DNA from: Nitrospira sp.
GTDB taxonomy: Bacteria > Nitrospirota > Nitrospiria > Nitrospirales > UBA8639
Reading direction: 5' to 3'
NCBI GenBank assembly: GCA_024760505.1
Contig: CP058931.1
Span: 3,420,001-3,484,000, forward strand
Length of the DNA: 64,000 bases
The position numbers and the translations under genes were made by a program. Each line of letters starts with the position of its first letter. Within the stretch, counting starts at the first letter, position 1. The notes beneath the pieces were generated by a model. It was not told the origin of the DNA. It made no database searches and worked only from the letters and a program-made list of their open reading frames with translations. Below, piece after piece: positions 55,976 through 64,000 of this stretch.

Positions 55976-56097
55976 CGGGGTTATGAATCTCGCGGCGTTA
56001 TCGATTGAATTCGTCATGGAAGCCCTACGTATTCCGCAGTGGATGGGTGCCGCGCCGTAACTCCACGCGTCCCAACCAATTCTGAATTGAACGTCTC

Positions 56098-56229
56098 ATG
56101 AGCTTCATCGCCATGTCTTTGACAATCGTCTACATTTTCAGCATATTGCTATTGGTAGTTCATTCGACCCAACTGATCTTTATTGTTGTGAGGCATTTCT
56201 ATGGCAACATGGCTCATTCCGGCACTTAA
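56098..56229 (+). CDS. Possible 43-residue membrane peptide
   Basis: ATG 56098 opens MSFIAMSLTIVYIFSILLLV followed by VHSTQLIFIVVRHFYG and a short polar end at TAA 56227-56229. It is one long hydrophobic segment. It overlaps the start of the next gene by 29 bases in another frame, which could mean coupling or chance. No ribosome-binding site is obvious. Confidence 0.3.
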   Translation: MSFIAMSLTIVYIFSILLLVVHSTQLIFIVVRHFYGNMAHSGT

Positions 56230-56542
56230 AGCCGTTCTTCCACATATCGGGACAATTATTTCGGCCACCGCACCCGCATTTACAAAAAAAGGAACGGCCC
56301 CCACCACCGATCAGACGCATCTGTTGCAGCAACAAATTAGCGAATTACAAGCAGCCGCCTCTCAAAACGCCACACATGTCAAAGAACTCGCCGAACAATT
56401 GCAACGCACCGTTGCGGCTATCGAACAGGCCGCTTCAGTGGCCACATCCAATCAGCAGCGCGCCTTGCAACTCAGTCTTGCGGCTATGGCCATTTCCGCC
56501 ATAACCCTTTTAGCTGTTGTCTTTCAAGTGCTCGTCCCTTAA
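56201..56542 (+). CDS. Small coiled-coil protein with C-terminal membrane anchor
   Basis: A 113-residue product. MATWLIPALKAVLPHIGTII leads to a polar linker, then a coiled coil (LLQQQISELQAAASQNATHV, KELAEQLQRTVAAIEQAASV) and a C-terminal membrane helix (AAMAISAITLLAVVFQVLVP). It looks like a scaffold or tail-anchored membrane-associated factor. Function unknown. It follows the antiporter in the same direction after a 225-base gap. Confidence 0.6.
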   Translation: MATWLIPALKAVLPHIGTIISATAPAFTKKGTAPTTDQTHLLQQQISELQAAASQNATHVKELAEQLQRTVAAIEQAASVATSNQQRALQLSLAAMAISAITLLAVVFQVLVP

Positions 56543-56750
56543 AACTTCATCGCGCATTCACAAATCGACGCCCCACAGAGAAGAGCGGTACGCACCAAGA
56601 GACTGAATTGGTCTATGTCCACTTTCAAAAAAAAACGAACCAATTGCGGCATTGCGAGAATCGAGAACTGAGATCAGATGACATAACTGTTGGTGTCTGC
56701 TCAGAGTAAGGAAGAAAAGGGGTTACCCGTTTGTCGTTAACTCATGAATA

Positions 56751-56820
56751 GGCTAACCCGCAGTTATAAGCGCAGGCTTTGGATAATTGACGCTCGAAGC
56801 CTGCGAAGTTTAACGTTAGC
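56751..56820 (-). repeat. attC-like palindrome downstream of the PIN-domain gene
   Basis: Outer arms GCTAAC (56752-56757) and GTTAGC (56815-56820) and inner arms CGCAGGCTT (56771-56779) and AAGCCTGCG (56797-56805) pair perfectly. Unpaired segments between them differ in length. Read in the direction of the PIN gene, the site starts GCTAACG 6 bases after its stop and ends GTTAGCC. Size, spacing and position fit an integron attC, although GTTAGCC departs at one base from GTTRRRY. A terminator is unlikely because there is no T tract. Confidence 0.55.
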
Positions 56821-56825
56821 TAGAT

Positions 56826-57434
56826 TTAACCCAGAAGCTCCTTCAAGAACTCGGAAGGGCTCATAACTTTTAGCCCCAGTTTTTCTTGGTATATCAGGCG
56901 CTTTTCGTGTGTGAAGTATAGGTGTGTGTCATAGGTTAAAAATACTCCAAAATCATTTAAATAATGCTGCATGAGAGCATCGTAGTCCCCTATATGGTTT
57001 GATAATTTGCTCCCTAATTCTGCAGGATTTTTCTTGGTGGGATGGCAACCAACAATGGAGATAAATTCCACCTCTCTTTCGTCAATATTAAGATCTGACA
57101 AAAAATCGGAGGTGCCAAACATCGATTCTGGTTTTTGGGGGTCGTTTCGATCTCCTAATACCGACCCTGTTTTTTTCGGGTCGTCTTGATCTGCAAGTAT
57201 AAAGGGGGCTGGAGTTTCGAGTGCTCCAAGAAAAGAAATTGCATTCCTCATATGTTCGGTTTGCGTGGGATCCTTCGTTGTTGTGTCAAAGTTGGATACG
57301 CGAGAGGATCTATAAATTTTGATATTCCTTTGCTGGCAGACCTCAAACATCGCCTGGATTTCAGACTTTTCATCGTAATTGCTGAAGTATTTTATCCATA
57401 CGACTGTATCGACCGTTACTGAGTGATAGCTCAT
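56826..57434 (-). CDS. PIN-domain-like protein in a cassette setting
   Basis: From ATG 57434 (MSYHSVTVDTVVWIKYF; CAAGGG just upstream) this is a 202-residue protein with the first acidic residue of a PIN-type nuclease in VTVDTVVW. Others may lie in FILADQDDPKK and GDYDALMQHYLNDFGVFLTY, the latter close to the DxD/TxDxxF end of the fold. The centre (RNDPQKPESMFGTSDFLSDL) is longer than in toxin PINs. GTTAGAT, a perfect GTTRRRY, lies at the 5' edge (57445-57451) and the attC-like palindrome at the 3' edge, so the gene appears to be a mobile cassette. No antitoxin gene adjoins it. Confidence 0.65.
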   Translation of the reverse strand: MSYHSVTVDTVVWIKYFSNYDEKSEIQAMFEVCQQRNIKIYRSSRVSNFDTTTKDPTQTEHMRNAISFLGALETPAPFILADQDDPKKTGSVLGDRNDPQKPESMFGTSDFLSDLNIDEREVEFISIVGCHPTKKNPAELGSKLSNHIGDYDALMQHYLNDFGVFLTYDTHLYFTHEKRLIYQEKLGLKVMSPSEFLKELLG

Positions 57435-57451
57435 GTGCCCTTGCATCTAAC

Positions 57452-57846
57452 TATTGAGTATACGGTTCTCAAATTAAGTGAGCCCTTCCTGAAATTTTCC
57501 TGACTGTCAAATGAATGTATAAGCCTGTAAGCCCTATACACGATGCAGCGTTACCTTGCCAGTATGGTCTTCATTCATTATAGCTACTCAGGGCCTAACT
57601 TTGAATCGGACCTTCCGCGGGACTTTGGATCCCTTTCTCAGTGGCCATAAAAAAACAACCTTTTTGTCTCGACTAAAACACGACAGGTTTTGGCTCGCCC
57701 TAGCCAATCCCCCTTCACAATTCGAAGCTGAAAACAGAGGTGCTCTCTTGTTAGGGTGGTGCATGACGGGTAGGTTTCCCCGTCCCTCATATTCGGCTCA
57801 GTGAGGAAACTAAACTGATCATTTACCCCATAAAAGGAGGCCAACG
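57452..57846. other. Gap upstream of wrbA
   Basis: About 390 bases without a supported gene. The end contains AAAAGGAGG, the ribosome-binding site of wrbA. Confidence 0.5.
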
Positions 57847-58458
57847 ATGAAGGTGCTGGTTGTGTACTATTCGATGTATGGGCATATCTACCAATTGGCA
57901 CAAGCGGTTGAACAAGGAGTCCGACAGGTCAAGGACCTTAATGTTGAGTTACGACGTGTTCCTGAAACCTTACCTGACAATGTGTTGGAGAAAATGGGGG
58001 CGATCGATGCGCAGAAGCAGCAGACTCATATACCAATCTGCACGGTTGATGAGCTAGGGGAAGCTGGTGCGATTATCTTTGGTACTCCAACTCGTTTTGG
58101 CAACATGTGCGGACAAATGCGACAGTTTCTGGATGGCACAGGAAAGCTGTGGATGAGTGGGGCTTTGGTCGGAAAGGTGGGAAGCGTCTTTGCCAGTTCC
58201 AACACCCAGCATGGTGGACAGGAATCGACCATTCTGAGTTTTCACACTACCCTATTGCATCAAGGTATGATTATTGTCGGTTTGCCCTATGCGTTTCAGG
58301 GGCAGATGACGATGGATGAGATTAGTGGAGGTTCTCCCTATGGAGCCTCGACAATTGCCGGTGGTGATGGGAGTCGTTTTCCAAGTGAAAACGAGCTAGC
58401 GGGCGCACGCTTCCAGGGTGAGCACGTCGCCAAAATCGCCAAAAAGCTGTCGGCCTGA
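57847..58458 (+). CDS. wrbA: NAD(P)H:quinone oxidoreductase, WrbA family
   Basis: A 203-residue flavodoxin-fold protein. The FMN phosphate loop is VVYYSMYGHIYQLAQAVEQG, the isoalloxazine-contacting loops are FGTPTRFGNMCGQMRQFLDG and FASSNTQHGGQESTI, and GGSPYGASTIAGGDGSRFPS is diagnostic for WrbA. Length matches the family (~200). A strong AAAAGGAGG site lies in front of ATG 57847. The enzyme reduces quinones by two electrons, protecting against oxidative stress. Confidence 0.93.
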   Translation: MKVLVVYYSMYGHIYQLAQAVEQGVRQVKDLNVELRRVPETLPDNVLEKMGAIDAQKQQTHIPICTVDELGEAGAIIFGTPTRFGNMCGQMRQFLDGTGKLWMSGALVGKVGSVFASSNTQHGGQESTILSFHTTLLHQGMIIVGLPYAFQGQMTMDEISGGSPYGASTIAGGDGSRFPSENELAGARFQGEHVAKIAKKLSA

Positions 58459-58715
58459 GCAGACACGTGTGGATCTCGAAAAGTTTCAGCCAATTGTTCC
58501 ATCTCCGAATCGCACTTGCGCAAACATTTTGATCAAGTCACTACCTCCAAACCAGAAAGCGTCGCACATACCAACCCTTTTACAAAGGAATGACGCCTCC
58601 ACAGCCCGATTACCTTTTGAACATTGAGGAGGAATGGTAAAGAGTAATCGAACTAAGGAAAATAATATCTAATTTGGAATTGCAGGTACTAAGAAGGATT
58701 GGTATTTCACTATTG

Positions 58716-61700
58716 TTACGGACGGCAGGCTGCACGCTGACCAGTGGTCTGGCCAAAGAGCACCGGTAGGGAATATGCCGCGACGTGAATGGGAACAGCC
58801 TGGGTTTGATTGTTTGAACCTACATGAAGACCGATCGGATTCAAGACACCAGAATTAGAGGCAAATGGTAGAAGGGGACTGGCTAGCAACCTTCCAGGAG
58901 TAGGCGCGATGGTGTCGGCCTTGGTATCTACAAACGAACTAAACCGGCCTTTCTCCGCCACACATTTGGTCCCGTACAGAGTCGTCACCGGAACCAGAGT
59001 TTGCGGCAAGGGCACAATGGTACTACTGAGAAATTGGACCGGGGCTTGAATGTTGACTCTGCCGCTGCCCCCAAACTGCGAACGGGCATCCAAGAACGTG
59101 AATGGGTCCATCACAATCGCCAAATTGGCGGTGAGGGTGATATCACCTCCAGATCCTGAAACGGCGGTACTCAATACCTGACTATTTTTGAGTACGATAA
59201 AGTCCGGGTCGAAATTGATACTTCCGGCCGACCCCGATCCTTCCTGAACTCGGCTGGTCACCTGACTATCGGTCACATCAATGCGGTTATCTGCCGTGAG
59301 TTTGATATTCCCACCCACCGCCGACCCCGCTTCTGTTGTCACAGAAGCCTTGTCAAGCAGGATTGAGTCACCGGCCGTAATGAAAATATCTCCGGCATTT
59401 CCCGTGCCGGTCGTGGATGCACTAATAGCGGCTCCATTTTTCAATTCAATCACGGGGGCAGTAACCTGCAGGTTCCCTCCTAATCCAGGCCCTTCCGTGC
59501 TACTAAAGATTCCACTTCGGACAACCTTGGCTCCCTCAAGAATTCCCACACCTTCGGCACGGAAATGTTCCGTCGCCACCAGTTGAATATTGCCTCCTGC
59601 TCCAGAACCAATCGCATTCTCGCGGGGAATACTGCTGGCGGAAATCTGCCCCCCGCTTTTTATTTCTATCGTTTTCGAACTAACCTCAATTTGACCGGCA
59701 TGACCAGGCCCATCAGTACTGCTGGAAATAATACTTGGCAGAGGTCTGCCGATGGCATCCGGGAACGGAGCCATGCCGGATATGATGGTATTCTCTGCAG
59801 CGAGAATGATTTTCCCGCCCGCCCCTGCATTTTCCAGCTGATGATTGAGTGTACCATTGGCTATCCGTGCACCCTGAGTAATTGCCAGATTTTTTGCCGA
59901 GAGAATGATGTCTCCCGCCTGATTAGTTCCGCTCGTTCGTGCAGTAATGCCCGTCGGCCTAATCGTCCGCCCATTTGCTTCAGGAAAAGGATCCGATCCT
60001 ATAGGATTTTCCGGGAATTCCGTGCGTATTAGGTATCCGGAAAGAGTTAAACTGTCATGGGCGGTAATCGTCACGTTCCCTCGTTGAACACCTGGAGTGC
60101 GAGATTGAGTTTCTGCACTGATATCGGCTCCACCATTGATAATGATGGTATTGGCTGTCAGGGAAACATTTCCGGTTCCCGCCGGTCCGATAACTCCAGC
60201 GCGGATGGTGGTTGGAGCCCAACCGAATCTTCCAGATCCCCCAACCGTTCGCGCACCTGACACGATTATTGTGTCAGCTTTAACTGTGATATTTCCTGCA
60301 CGAGGACGCTGTTCCTCTGGCATGTTGGCAACAATTTCCTCTATGGCATCCGTTATGGGTATCACTCTTCCGGAGGATGACGGGGCTATGATTTCCGCCC
60401 CATCTTTCATCACGACATTTTTAGCTGTAATCGAAATGTCGCCGGCATTACCAAGAGGTAAATCCGCTAGCCGATTGTCGTGTTCCTCTGCGCGCGCAAT
60501 AATTCGACTTGATATTTCCTGGGTTTTGCTGGTGTTATTGATTTCTGGATCATACACGCTCATGAATCCCGAAAGAGAAACATTTTCTTCGGCCGTGATA
60601 TTCACCCGGCCGGCATTCCCACTTCCCCGGCCTCGTGTTCTTGATGAAATCCATGCACCATCCAGCATTTCAACATTTTTGGCCGTGATGGTAATGTCAC
60701 CACCATGACCGGGGCCCTCTGTCCCACTGGCAATCTCACTTCTAAAAATTGACCTGTTCTTGTCCACTTTCTCGTACGCACCTGACAATCGAATCGTATC
60801 TACCACGTCAAGGTGTATTTTCCCACCAGCTCCAGTTCCATTTACAGCCGCATTGGAGATGAGGCCTCCGTCGGCAACAAATAGGTTTTCTGCACGGATT
60901 TGAATATCGCCTCCGCGATTCACGCCCTTTGTCTGAGCACGAAGTGCACTCGGAACGACGGTTCGGGAGTTAAGTGTGTTTTGTGGAAGAAGATTCGGTG
61001 GAAATTCCGTTCGAACCGCGGTTCCCGAGATGACGAGATTTTCTTCTGCATGTATCCGGATACTGCCGGTTTTTTCTATTCTGGTTATGGATTCCGTCTC
61101 CGCCGTGACGACCCCTCCATCTTTAATCGTGATATTGTCTGCTTCCAAGAGAATGTGTCCAGCCGAAGCCGGGCCGGTCGCGCTGGCTGTTATCTCACTT
61201 GGAATAATGTCAATGACTGTTCCGTCCATTTCGGCTCCAGTAAGGTTCAGCGTGCCCGCCTTGATGTTCACATTCCCGGCAGATGGAGCATTATCGAGCA
61301 TGTGCATGTCCGGTTGCTCCTGTCCCATTGACGCGACATCTATTTTCGCCCCATCCAAGATTCGGACAGTTTGACCGGTAACAGTGATCGATCCGCCGGA
61401 ACCCAGAAGTCCATTCCCGGGAAGAGTCAATTCACTGGCAGCCGCATAGAGACCCGATGAGGCGATGCCATTGGCATGTGTGCCTGAAAGAAGAACGTCT
61501 CCTGTAGCTGCAATAAAAATTTTTCCGGCATCGCCGTTGCCTCGTCCAACGGTGCCGGTCGAAATGCGAGCCCCCTCACTTATGGTGAGATTCCCGGTCT
61601 GCACCGTGATGGTACCCGCCCGGCCTGTTCCCACCGTGTTAGCAAACAAGCCGCTGGCGGCCTCTTCCCCAGGCGAAAAATCAGTTAAGCGATTATCACT

Positions 61701-62870
61701 CCCGGCTAGGATGATCTCGCCATCAGGGGCAGTGACCATGATGGTTCCCGCATCACCTTCCCCTCGGGTGCTCACGGACAGGTGTCCGCCATCGGTCAAC
61801 TCCACCGTTTGTGCACTGATCGTAATCGTTCCCCCCTTCCCGGTCCCTTCTGTCCTGGCAAATATTCCGCTCGGGGTGTCCGTTTGCATGCCTGTACCCG
61901 CTACCAGGACATTCTCGCTTACCTCAATATCGACATGGCCACCGTCCTGCGCTCCCATCGTATTGGCACGGATTTGTGATGCATGATCAAGGACCAATCG
62001 ACCGCCTCGAATCACCACCTTGCCACCTTGTTCTCCGCCGGCATCCATACCAGATTGGTTTGAGACCCGGATGGTGCCACCCGACCCCATGGTTTGCCCA
62101 TGAATATTAGATGTTTGGTCCAAAGTGTTCGCCATAATTTCTCCAGGCGAACGGACACTAGCCAGGGCGATCTGCCCTCCGGGTGCAGTGAGATTGCTAC
62201 GGCCAATGGTGATGTCGCCGCCTACGAGCGAAAGCGTTTGGCCTTCCGATACCGACAAGGTGCTGCCTTCGACCGAAATGCCGGCTGGATTTTGGTCGAG
62301 AAATCCAAAGGCCGCAATCGGAGCAATGCTGAGGAGAGAATCCTGTGCACCGGGCAGGGCGGTGAACTGTGCCCCATCTGCAAGCCGCACATAATCAGCG
62401 GTCGTAAAATGGGTGGCCCCGCCCACATTCAAGGAAGCATTGGGGCCGAAGACTATTCCCGCGGGATTCATCAAAAAGAGATTGGCATTGCCGAAGCCTT
62501 TGGTCTGAATGGTTCCAAAAATATTGGAAGGATTGCCGCCGGTGACGCGACTAAGGATGTTTGAAGTCGGAAGTCCCGAATCGTTTAGGAAGTTGGCAAT
62601 ATTGTTCGTGGGAACACCAAACTCCCCAAAGCTATGGAAGAGATTGCCTCCGCCACCCGGTCTCGTTCCACCGGTAATATCATGTTGAACCGCTCCGCCG
62701 GGAAGATGCCTCGGCGCACTAACCTGAGTATTGAGTCCGGATGAGGTAATGGGTGGTGTTTGAGCCTGAGCCAGACTGCCATCCACAATCACGAAGGTCA
62801 CAACGGATAAACAGGCAACGAGTATCCTTCGCAATTTTCTTTGGAAGATTTTGAAAGGAAAGCGAAGCAC
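58716..62870 (-). CDS. Large two-partner-secretion exoprotein (TpsA, filamentous-haemagglutinin type)
   Basis: A 1384-residue protein with a long signal peptide (LRRILVACLSVVTFVIVDGS…AQA) and a TPS domain at ~40-280: NLFHSFGEFGVPTNNIANFL, SNILSRVTGGNPSNIFGTIQ, NLFLMNPAGIVFGPNASLNV. The remainder is a right-handed beta-helix of repeated GxGGxIxIxA-like units (GPGHGGDITITAKNVEMLDG, TGNAGDIFITAGDSILL). Two cysteines near the C-terminus (TKCVAEKG, AACRP) are the only ones in the mature chain. It should be exported across the outer membrane by a TpsB pore, which is not in this window, and act as an adhesin or surface filament. Confidence 0.85.
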   Translation of the reverse strand: MLRFPFKIFQRKLRRILVACLSVVTFVIVDGSLAQAQTPPITSSGLNTQVSAPRHLPGGAVQHDITGGTRPGGGGNLFHSFGEFGVPTNNIANFLNDSGLPTSNILSRVTGGNPSNIFGTIQTKGFGNANLFLMNPAGIVFGPNASLNVGGATHFTTADYVRLADGAQFTALPGAQDSLLSIAPIAAFGFLDQNPAGISVEGSTLSVSEGQTLSLVGGDITIGRSNLTAPGGQIALASVRSPGEIMANTLDQTSNIHGQTMGSGGTIRVSNQSGMDAGGEQGGKVVIRGGRLVLDHASQIRANTMGAQDGGHVDIEVSENVLVAGTGMQTDTPSGIFARTEGTGKGGTITISAQTVELTDGGHLSVSTRGEGDAGTIMVTAPDGEIILAGSDNRLTDFSPGEEAASGLFANTVGTGRAGTITVQTGNLTISEGARISTGTVGRGNGDAGKIFIAATGDVLLSGTHANGIASSGLYAAASELTLPGNGLLGSGGSITVTGQTVRILDGAKIDVASMGQEQPDMHMLDNAPSAGNVNIKAGTLNLTGAEMDGTVIDIIPSEITASATGPASAGHILLEADNITIKDGGVVTAETESITRIEKTGSIRIHAEENLVISGTAVRTEFPPNLLPQNTLNSRTVVPSALRAQTKGVNRGGDIQIRAENLFVADGGLISNAAVNGTGAGGKIHLDVVDTIRLSGAYEKVDKNRSIFRSEIASGTEGPGHGGDITITAKNVEMLDGAWISSRTRGRGSGNAGRVNITAEENVSLSGFMSVYDPEINNTSKTQEISSRIIARAEEHDNRLADLPLGNAGDISITAKNVVMKDGAEIIAPSSSGRVIPITDAIEEIVANMPEEQRPRAGNITVKADTIIVSGARTVGGSGRFGWAPTTIRAGVIGPAGTGNVSLTANTIIINGGADISAETQSRTPGVQRGNVTITAHDSLTLSGYLIRTEFPENPIGSDPFPEANGRTIRPTGITARTSGTNQAGDIILSAKNLAITQGARIANGTLNHQLENAGAGGKIILAAENTIISGMAPFPDAIGRPLPSIISSSTDGPGHAGQIEVSSKTIEIKSGGQISASSIPRENAIGSGAGGNIQLVATEHFRAEGVGILEGAKVVRSGIFSSTEGPGLGGNLQVTAPVIELKNGAAISASTTGTGNAGDIFITAGDSILLDKASVTTEAGSAVGGNIKLTADNRIDVTDSQVTSRVQEGSGSAGSINFDPDFIVLKNSQVLSTAVSGSGGDITLTANLAIVMDPFTFLDARSQFGGSGRVNIQAPVQFLSSTIVPLPQTLVPVTTLYGTKCVAEKGRFSSFVDTKADTIAPTPGRLLASPLLPFASNSGVLNPIGLHVGSNNQTQAVPIHVAAYSLPVLFGQTTGQRAACRP

Positions 62871-63763
62871 TAGGTTCAGTCCTTACTTTTCCTTCTGGTC
62901 GAAGTTGATACTATTCTATTCCGTTTGGCTTAGGAATCAAGTGGACGTATTAATGGAACAGCCTGACCCGTGCCTTGCGGGATCAGGGTTTACCTGCCCG
63001 AACGTTGCCTTATAAGTAAATGCTCCTAAGCGTATGATGCCCTTTTGAGGTAATAAGCCAGGACATGTAAAGGTAAAAGAGGCAGGATTCTCTTCCAGAG
63101 ATGGGGAGTGTACCCATTAAAGTAATCTTTTCCCTCCTCGTCTTGTGTTTCTCTAAGGTCTTGAAAACCGTTTCCAGTTGTCAGACACGTTTCATTCTGA
63201 CCCACTTTCAAAATCTGTCCATCAGAAACATCGTCATGCCCGACACGTTCAATCGTGCATCCCTCTACTGTCGTCATTCCCGTCGGCAGTAAGCGGGAAT
63301 CCATCTTCACTCTTTCAACAGATTGAGGCCGGAGAAAATTGAAATGAAGTGTTCCTTCCCGATTCAACAGGATCTCGCCCAATAAAAAACAGGGAAGGAA
63401 GACAATCTTGCTGTTGACCAAGACAAAGCGCTAAAGATGTCGTATCGGAAAACCTCCTATTAAAAAAAAAGAGCGGTGACAGGGCGTGAAGTTTTGAGTT
63501 ATCGCGAAGCGAGTTCACGAGCGTGAGTAATCTTGAGTTTGCCCATCGGACGAACCCGCAGAACTTTCAATGGTACGGCTGCAGGGGGTTTTTTTTTAAG
63601 GTAGAAAAAATCCTTTCTTGAAGTTCTATGATCTTGCTACGTCCAACTTCTGGAGGTGCGTCAGTTATAATGAAGAAGGTAACAAATGGCTAATGGCTCA
63701 AGATTTGAGAGGGGAGAGGTCGTGGAACTTTCTTACAACTGCTTGCTTTATTAAAGACCTTGT
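62871..63763. other. 890-bp gene-poor region with a dispersed-type repeat
   Basis: No supported gene. A segment at about 63271-63303 (CGTCATTCCCG…AGCGGGAATCCATC) has the form of a hairpin repeat found between genes in many bacterial genomes. A minus-strand frame of 131 codons across this area (63026-63421) is not credible because it translates that repeat. Confidence 0.5.
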
Positions 63764-64000
63764 TTGAGACCAGTAAACATCATACATTCCCTAAAACCGA
63801 TACAATCGGAAAGGAGATATCCTCTAAAAACACTCCAGTGTGTCATTTTTCTCTATGTCGTCTTGCTAGGCACTGTCACGTCAGGAACCGAATTTGTGAA
63901 TGAACCGATCCGGATGGAACATTTCCCTCCCTATTATTATCCGCATGAAGCCGTCGTCTGGGCCGGTGTTCCCATTCAATGGATTAATGCGACCGCGTCC
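63764..64000 (+). CDS. Cupredoxin-like protein, N-terminal part (runs off the window)
   Basis: The frame shows a hydrophobic signal-like segment (LQCVIFLYVVLLGTVTSG) followed by EPIRMEHFPPYYYPHEAVVW and AGVPIQWINATAS, resembling the start of a type-1 copper (plastocyanin-like) domain, where a WxN strand precedes the first copper histidine. The start is uncertain: AAGGAG at 63811-63816 has no ATG, GTG or TTG in frame at a normal distance, and the nearest in-frame start upstream is TTG 63764. A frameshift or rare start codon is possible. A link to the multicopper oxidase 21 kb away is speculative. Confidence 0.45.
   Translation, partial: MRPVNIIHSLKPIQSERRYPLKTLQCVIFLYVVLLGTVTSGTEFVNEPIRMEHFPPYYYPHEAVVWAGVPIQWINATAS

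Noticed and set aside
63026..63421. Minus-strand frame of 131 codons
   Set aside because: It translates a dispersed hairpin repeat (KMDSRLLPTGMTT) and has no other support.

Overview
The window looks like a Gram-negative bacterial chromosome of roughly balanced GC. The gene content (two-domain multicopper oxidase, TsdA-like dihaem cytochrome c, alginate-export-type porin, two-partner-secretion exoprotein, Kef antiporter, NFACT/RqcH, many secreted FG-GAP proteins) fits a Nitrospira-like member of Nitrospirota. That taxonomic call is an inference; no rRNA or other marker is present to prove it.

Layout. (1) 1-1843: a short core block with rph, rdgB and a complete tRNA-Pro whose first 23 bases overlap the end of rdgB. 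(2) 1844-37525: a decayed genomic island integrated at the 3' end of that tRNA. The tRNA 3' segment recurs as a 53-bp perfect copy at 34435-34487 and a 33-bp copy at 37493-37525. This implies two elements in tandem: about 32.6 kb and about 3 kb. A ~310-bp right-end module is also duplicated in front of the two distal copies. Both integrases (1858-3023 and 34495-34770) are broken. (3) 37526-64000: more ordinary chromosome with an EAL phosphodiesterase, a cytochrome/porin/multicopper-oxidase block, secreted proteins of unknown function, a DsbA-like gene split by IS200, rqcH, IS110, a methyltransferase, a TauE-like protein, a Kef antiporter, a PIN-domain cassette, wrbA, a large TPS exoprotein and the start of a cupredoxin.

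Island cargo. Two large secreted proteins carry the same six-repeat FG-GAP/VCBS tail on unrelated front ends (a six-blade NHL-like region with PKD domains, and a lipase-like hydrolase). There are three broken staphylococcal-nuclease genes; two of them share a downstream tail ending in a palindromic motif. A PHP-ATPase gene of the Ppl anti-phage type is followed by an overlapping small gene and is bracketed by two copies of that motif, but it is split by a frameshift in an A6 run. A lipoprotein, a Nal1-like trypsin-fold protease and a DUF4019-like membrane protein form a compact group. There are also an M48-like secreted protease, an M23-domain surface protein, two integron-type cassettes, and an insertion-sequence cluster (IS630, IS3, remnant IS256).

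The strongest candidates for something not yet described are the motif-bracketed Ppl-like operon with its small partner, the lipoprotein/protease/DUF4019 trio, and the orphan integron-like cassettes near 14.4 kb and 56.8 kb with no integrase in view. Much of the island is decaying: frameshifts and stops are common, so several systems may be dead here although intact in relatives.
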